A stretch of DNA of 64,000 nt from Beijerinckiaceae bacterium (lineage in GTDB: Bacteria > Pseudomonadota > Alphaproteobacteria > Rhizobiales > Beijerinckiaceae). Of this stretch, positions 61,222 through 64,000 are shown in pieces. Every line of letters begins with the position of its first letter. Positions within the stretch are counted from its first letter, which is position 1. Both the position numbers and the translations under genes were made by a program. The notes beneath the pieces are model-generated. The model saw only the letters and a program-made list of their open reading frames with translations. It was not told where the DNA came from and ran no database searches. Where the stretch lies: the NCBI GenBank assembly GCA_019745195.1, contig JAIETL010000050.1, forward strand, positions 26,410 through 90,409, read 5' to 3'.

Positions 61222-62112
61222 TCAGGATGCCGCGAGATCACCCGCCGCCGGCCCAAGGCGGCGGCCTTGCAAATCTCTCACATCGTATCCGGCGGCCAGA
61301 GCCGATAGCGAAAAGGCCCGTTCGAGCGCGTGGTGCAAGGTGCCGTCGAGCTGGCCGGCCTCCGCCTCGAACTCGCTTTCGGCGATGGCCGCACCGCGCA
61401 AGGGCGCGAGCGCCGCGACCCTGATCCAGAACATGGTGCCTTCAAAAAAGGCGAGCCTCGATTCCGCCGGGGGGCTCATGCGGGCGCAGAGCCCGGTCAC
61501 GCGGTCGCGATTGGCCATCCAGAACGAGGGACGCGACCGGAACAGCGATCTCATTCCGACAAGCCCCGCATTCGACCGCGCGAAATGGGACAGGATGCGG
61601 GCGACGTTGTTCCCGTCGCCGGCGAGCGAGAGATAGAGCATCCGTCGCCGCAGCCCGCCAAACAGCAGATGCGGGCTCTTCTTGGTATGGAGCTTCAGGA
61701 TGATGTCGAACGGATCGAGAGCGCCTGCATTCAGCAGCATCATGAACGGCGCGACATCCCGCCCCCGATTGGGCGCGGCATGCATGCGCAGATCGACGCC
61801 AGGCGGACATAGCGACCTGATCTCCGCCAGCTTTTCTTGGGGGGCCGTGACGATCAATGCCGCACGGTCGGGGAGCGTCTTGTGCGCCTCCAGGATTTCG
61901 CCGAAGAGATCGGGATAGAAGACATGCGCCACGAGGGCGGTGTTTGCCTGCGATGGCTCCCCATGGCCGGCGCGCTTCAACCAGAACTGCCGCATCGCCT
62001 GGCCGGGAGGCGATACGAAGATCGCGCTCCAGATCATCTCGAGCAGCCGATAGGCCATGCGCTTGGGTTCGCGCAGGATACGGATGGGCAGGGAGGGCGC
62101 GCGGTCGCTCAT
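61222..62112 (-). CDS. Rhamnan synthesis F (RgpF)-like protein
   Basis: 296 residues. ANTALVAHVFYPDLFGEILEAHKTLPDRAALIVTAPQEKL, VDLRMHAAPNRGRDVAPFMMLLNAGALDPFDIILKLHTKKSPHL and FFEGTMFWIRVAALAPLRG are the RgpF-type signature, a glycan-assembly protein family. Likely cytoplasmic or membrane-associated and involved in surface polysaccharide synthesis. It is next to an FkbM-type and another SAM methyltransferase. The exact glycan is unknown. Confidence 0.86.
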   Translation of the reverse strand: MSDRAPSLPIRILREPKRMAYRLLEMIWSAIFVSPPGQAMRQFWLKRAGHGEPSQANTALVAHVFYPDLFGEILEAHKTLPDRAALIVTAPQEKLAEIRSLCPPGVDLRMHAAPNRGRDVAPFMMLLNAGALDPFDIILKLHTKKSPHLLFGGLRRRMLYLSLAGDGNNVARILSHFARSNAGLVGMRSLFRSRPSFWMANRDRVTGLCARMSPPAESRLAFFEGTMFWIRVAALAPLRGAAIAESEFEAEAGQLDGTLHHALERAFSLSALAAGYDVRDLQGRRLGPAAGDLAAS

Positions 62113-62161
62113 CCGAAGCTGATCTCATCCTGCCTGCGGCGAGCGCCCACGCTGCGTCGGG

Positions 62162-62896
62162 TCAGCGCCTGGCGAACAGATTGGTGTAGCCCGTGGCGTC
62201 GATGATCGGCTCGCGCTCGTCGAGCGGGCGCTCGCCCTCGGGCGTCAGCTCGTAGAGCCTGAAGCCCTTGCCGAGCAGCAGGCCGCGCAACTGCGTCGTC
62301 GTCACGCCGTTGCCGCGCAGACCTTCGGGAAAATACTCAAGCAGGATCTTGACGTCGGGATTGTCGTCGAGGACGCGGCTCATGCCCTGCAGGGCCTGGA
62401 ACTCATAGCCCTGGATGTCGAGCTTGACGAAGTCGACCCTTGAGCCGGGCGCGAAATAGTCGTCGAGCGCATGACATTGCACGGGGACCGTCGCGCGGTT
62501 CTCTCCGGTCGCATAGGTGCGGTGATCGACGTTTAGATCGGCCGAGACATGCAGATGGATGGTCTCGGTCACAGCCCCGACAGCACCGTGGTTGGCCTTT
62601 ACGTTGGTGCGCCCGGCGACGGCCTGCCTCAGAAGTCCGAAATTGCGCCCTTCCGGCTCGAACGCGTGGACCATGCCCTGCGCGCCGACGATATCGGAGA
62701 AATAGCGCGTATAGATGCCGATATTGGAGCCGACATCGGCGACGATGTCGCCGGCGTGAATGTAGCGGTTGAAGACGGCGCGCTCGGCGCGGTCGGAGCG
62801 TGCCTTGTAGACGCTGTAAAGCCGACGATAGAGCCCGGGGAACGGGCGAAACAGGGCCTTTTCCACGAGGGAGAACAGGACTTCGCGCGCAGCCAT
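62162..62896 (-). CDS. FkbM-family methyltransferase
   Basis: 244-residue SAM-dependent methyltransferase. Motif I is IVADVGSNIGIYTRYFSDIVGAQGMVHAFEPEGRNFGLL, and SRVDFVKLDIQGYEFQALQGM with ILLEYFPEGL is the FkbM core. The family O-methylates sugars or polyketides. It lies 49 bases upstream of the RgpF-like gene on the same strand, so both may modify the same surface glycan. Confidence 0.9.
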   Translation of the reverse strand: MAAREVLFSLVEKALFRPFPGLYRRLYSVYKARSDRAERAVFNRYIHAGDIVADVGSNIGIYTRYFSDIVGAQGMVHAFEPEGRNFGLLRQAVAGRTNVKANHGAVGAVTETIHLHVSADLNVDHRTYATGENRATVPVQCHALDDYFAPGSRVDFVKLDIQGYEFQALQGMSRVLDDNPDVKILLEYFPEGLRGNGVTTTQLRGLLLGKGFRLYELTPEGERPLDEREPIIDATGYTNLFARR

Positions 62897-63217
62897 TCTA
62901 TATCGGCTCCCCGGCCGTCTCGATCATGGTTCAGGCGGCCTCTCTTACAGAGCTTGCCCCGCGCTGACAAACCGGGCGGCCGCAGCCTTCCCGGTCGACA
63001 TGCGGAGCGTGGCCCCGTCCGCAGCGCCAAGGACCGCAACGGCATCGACATATCGAGCTTTCGGCTTGATCCGGTTTCGCAAAACTGACAAGAGACCGCT
63101 CTCCCTTCCTCTCAGGTATCCAGCCGGCAACCGATCGCCCAGCTTCGGACATGCCGACGGAACAAGCCGCCGCCGCCCTCCGGCGCGCCAGCACAAACCG
63201 GCAAAGCACGCATCGTG
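62897..63217. other. Divergent intergenic region, about 320 bases
   Basis: Gap between the divergent FkbM and SAM-methyltransferase genes. I see no convincing coding frame, palindromic element or RNA gene; both strands carry short chance frames only. It must hold the two promoters. Confidence 0.55.
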
Positions 63218-63949
63218 ATGACCTCGATCCTGACGGCGACGAAACGCCTTATTCTCGACAATGCCGACAAGATGGCGGGCCGCCGCGCCGAATGGCGCGA
63301 GAAGGCCGCCTTCTTCCACGAGGAGGACAACCGCTATCTGCGTTTCGTCATCCCGGAGGGTTCGCGGGTTCTCGAGATCGGCTGCGGCATCGGCGATACG
63401 CTGGCGGCCCTGAAGCCTGCGCGAGGCGTGGGGCTCGATTTCAGTCCAGGGATGATCGACGAGGCGCGCAAGCGCCATCCCGATCTCGAATTCCATGTCG
63501 GCGACGCCGAAGACCCCGCTATGATCGCGGCCATCGAGGGCCCGTTCGATTTCATCGTGGTGATCGACACCGTCGGTTTCCTCGACGACATCCAAGGCTT
63601 TCTCGAGCTCCTGCATCCGTTGTGCACGCGCGAGACGCGCCTCGTCGTCGGCTACTTCTCGCATCTGTGGCTGCCGCTGCTGCAACTGGCGGAGCGCACC
63701 GGGGCGCGCATGCCCGCGCCCAACGCCAACGTCATTTCGCAGGCCGATCTGCGGGCCTTCGCGGAACTGGCGAATTTCGATCCGGTCAAGTCGGAATCGC
63801 GGCTGCTCTCGCCGGCCCGCCTGTTCGGGCTGGGACGCTTCATCAACCGCTTCATCAGCCCTTTGCCGCTGATCCGGCATCTGGCCTTGCGGCATTACAT
63901 GGTCGCCCGCTCGATGGTGCAGAAGGTCGTGTCCCATAGCGTGGTGTAG
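63218..63949 (+). CDS. Class I SAM-dependent methyltransferase
   Basis: 243-residue methyltransferase. Motif I is SRVLEIGCGIGDTLAALKPARGVGLDFSPGMIDEARKRHPDLEFHVGDAED, followed by DFIVVIDTVGFLDDIQGFLELLHPL. The C-terminal half has a hydrophobic stretch (SHLWLPLLQLAERTG) and QADLRAFAELANFDPV. An in-frame GTG at 63215 would add one residue. It diverges from the FkbM gene and is probably part of a glycan or lipid modification locus that continues to the right of the window. Confidence 0.87.
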   Translation: MTSILTATKRLILDNADKMAGRRAEWREKAAFFHEEDNRYLRFVIPEGSRVLEIGCGIGDTLAALKPARGVGLDFSPGMIDEARKRHPDLEFHVGDAEDPAMIAAIEGPFDFIVVIDTVGFLDDIQGFLELLHPLCTRETRLVVGYFSHLWLPLLQLAERTGARMPAPNANVISQADLRAFAELANFDPVKSESRLLSPARLFGLGRFINRFISPLPLIRHLALRHYMVARSMVQKVVSHSVV

Positions 63950-64000
63950 CTGAGGGGTGGTCATCGGCGATTGCCGGTTAGGTTTGGGTTGCGAACGCAA

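Overview
The window is high-GC, gene-dense DNA, and the proteins read like an alphaproteobacterium of the Hyphomicrobiales (a Bosea- or Bradyrhizobium-like soil or plant-associated bacterium). This placement is inferred from gene content and order (aroKB opposite xerD, a mesaconyl-CoA hydratase of the ethylmalonyl-CoA pathway, aerobic-style cobC/cobD, several Opp/Pot-type ABC importers), not from a marker gene. I see no rRNA, tRNA, CRISPR array, transposase or phage module. Genes are often coupled by 4-base ATGA or GTGA overlaps.

Layout. 1-3234: end of ispG, a His-rich Fur/Zur-like regulator, bdhA (3-hydroxybutyrate dehydrogenase) and a patatin-like lipase. 3340-14901: a catabolic import cluster with three amidohydrolases, a DUF3830 protein and a complete Dpp/Opp-type ABC importer. 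14984-25593: a cyclopropane-fatty-acid-synthase-like enzyme, DUF2853, an L,D-transpeptidase, a vitamin-K-carboxylase-like membrane protein coupled to a DCC thiol protein, TspO, a Cys/Met PLP enzyme, a GH19 lysozyme/chitinase, prfC, and an ornithine-cyclodeaminase-like gene coupled to a PhnD-like binding protein. 25746-34751: an ABC-2 exporter, several small or hypothetical proteins, mesaconyl-CoA hydratase, xerD with a 48-residue membrane protein, aroK-aroB and a renalase-like FAD protein.

34834-47806: a second catabolic island. BtpA-PfkB-SIS genes diverge from a DeoR regulator, followed by a Pot-type ABC importer, two PuuE-like deacetylases, another amidohydrolase and an NHL propeller. The SIS plus PfkB pair resembles the fructosamine (frl) logic. 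A similar AT-rich motif lies in front of the SIS operon and of the transporter operon and is a candidate DeoR operator. 47935-64000: cobD and cobC, a D-2-hydroxyacid dehydrogenase, a LysR/hydrolase divergent pair, a large PATR-repeat autotransporter, a GMC oxidoreductase, eutBC (B12-dependent ethanolamine ammonia-lyase) and polysaccharide-type genes (RgpF, FkbM, a SAM methyltransferase).

The strongest signal not explained by genes is sixteen intergenic palindromic elements of at least four sequence families. They are concentrated in the two catabolic islands and at convergent gene ends. Three families share the same terminal hexamer, CGTCAT...ATGACG. One copy supplies the last 12 codons and the stop of an amidohydrolase gene.
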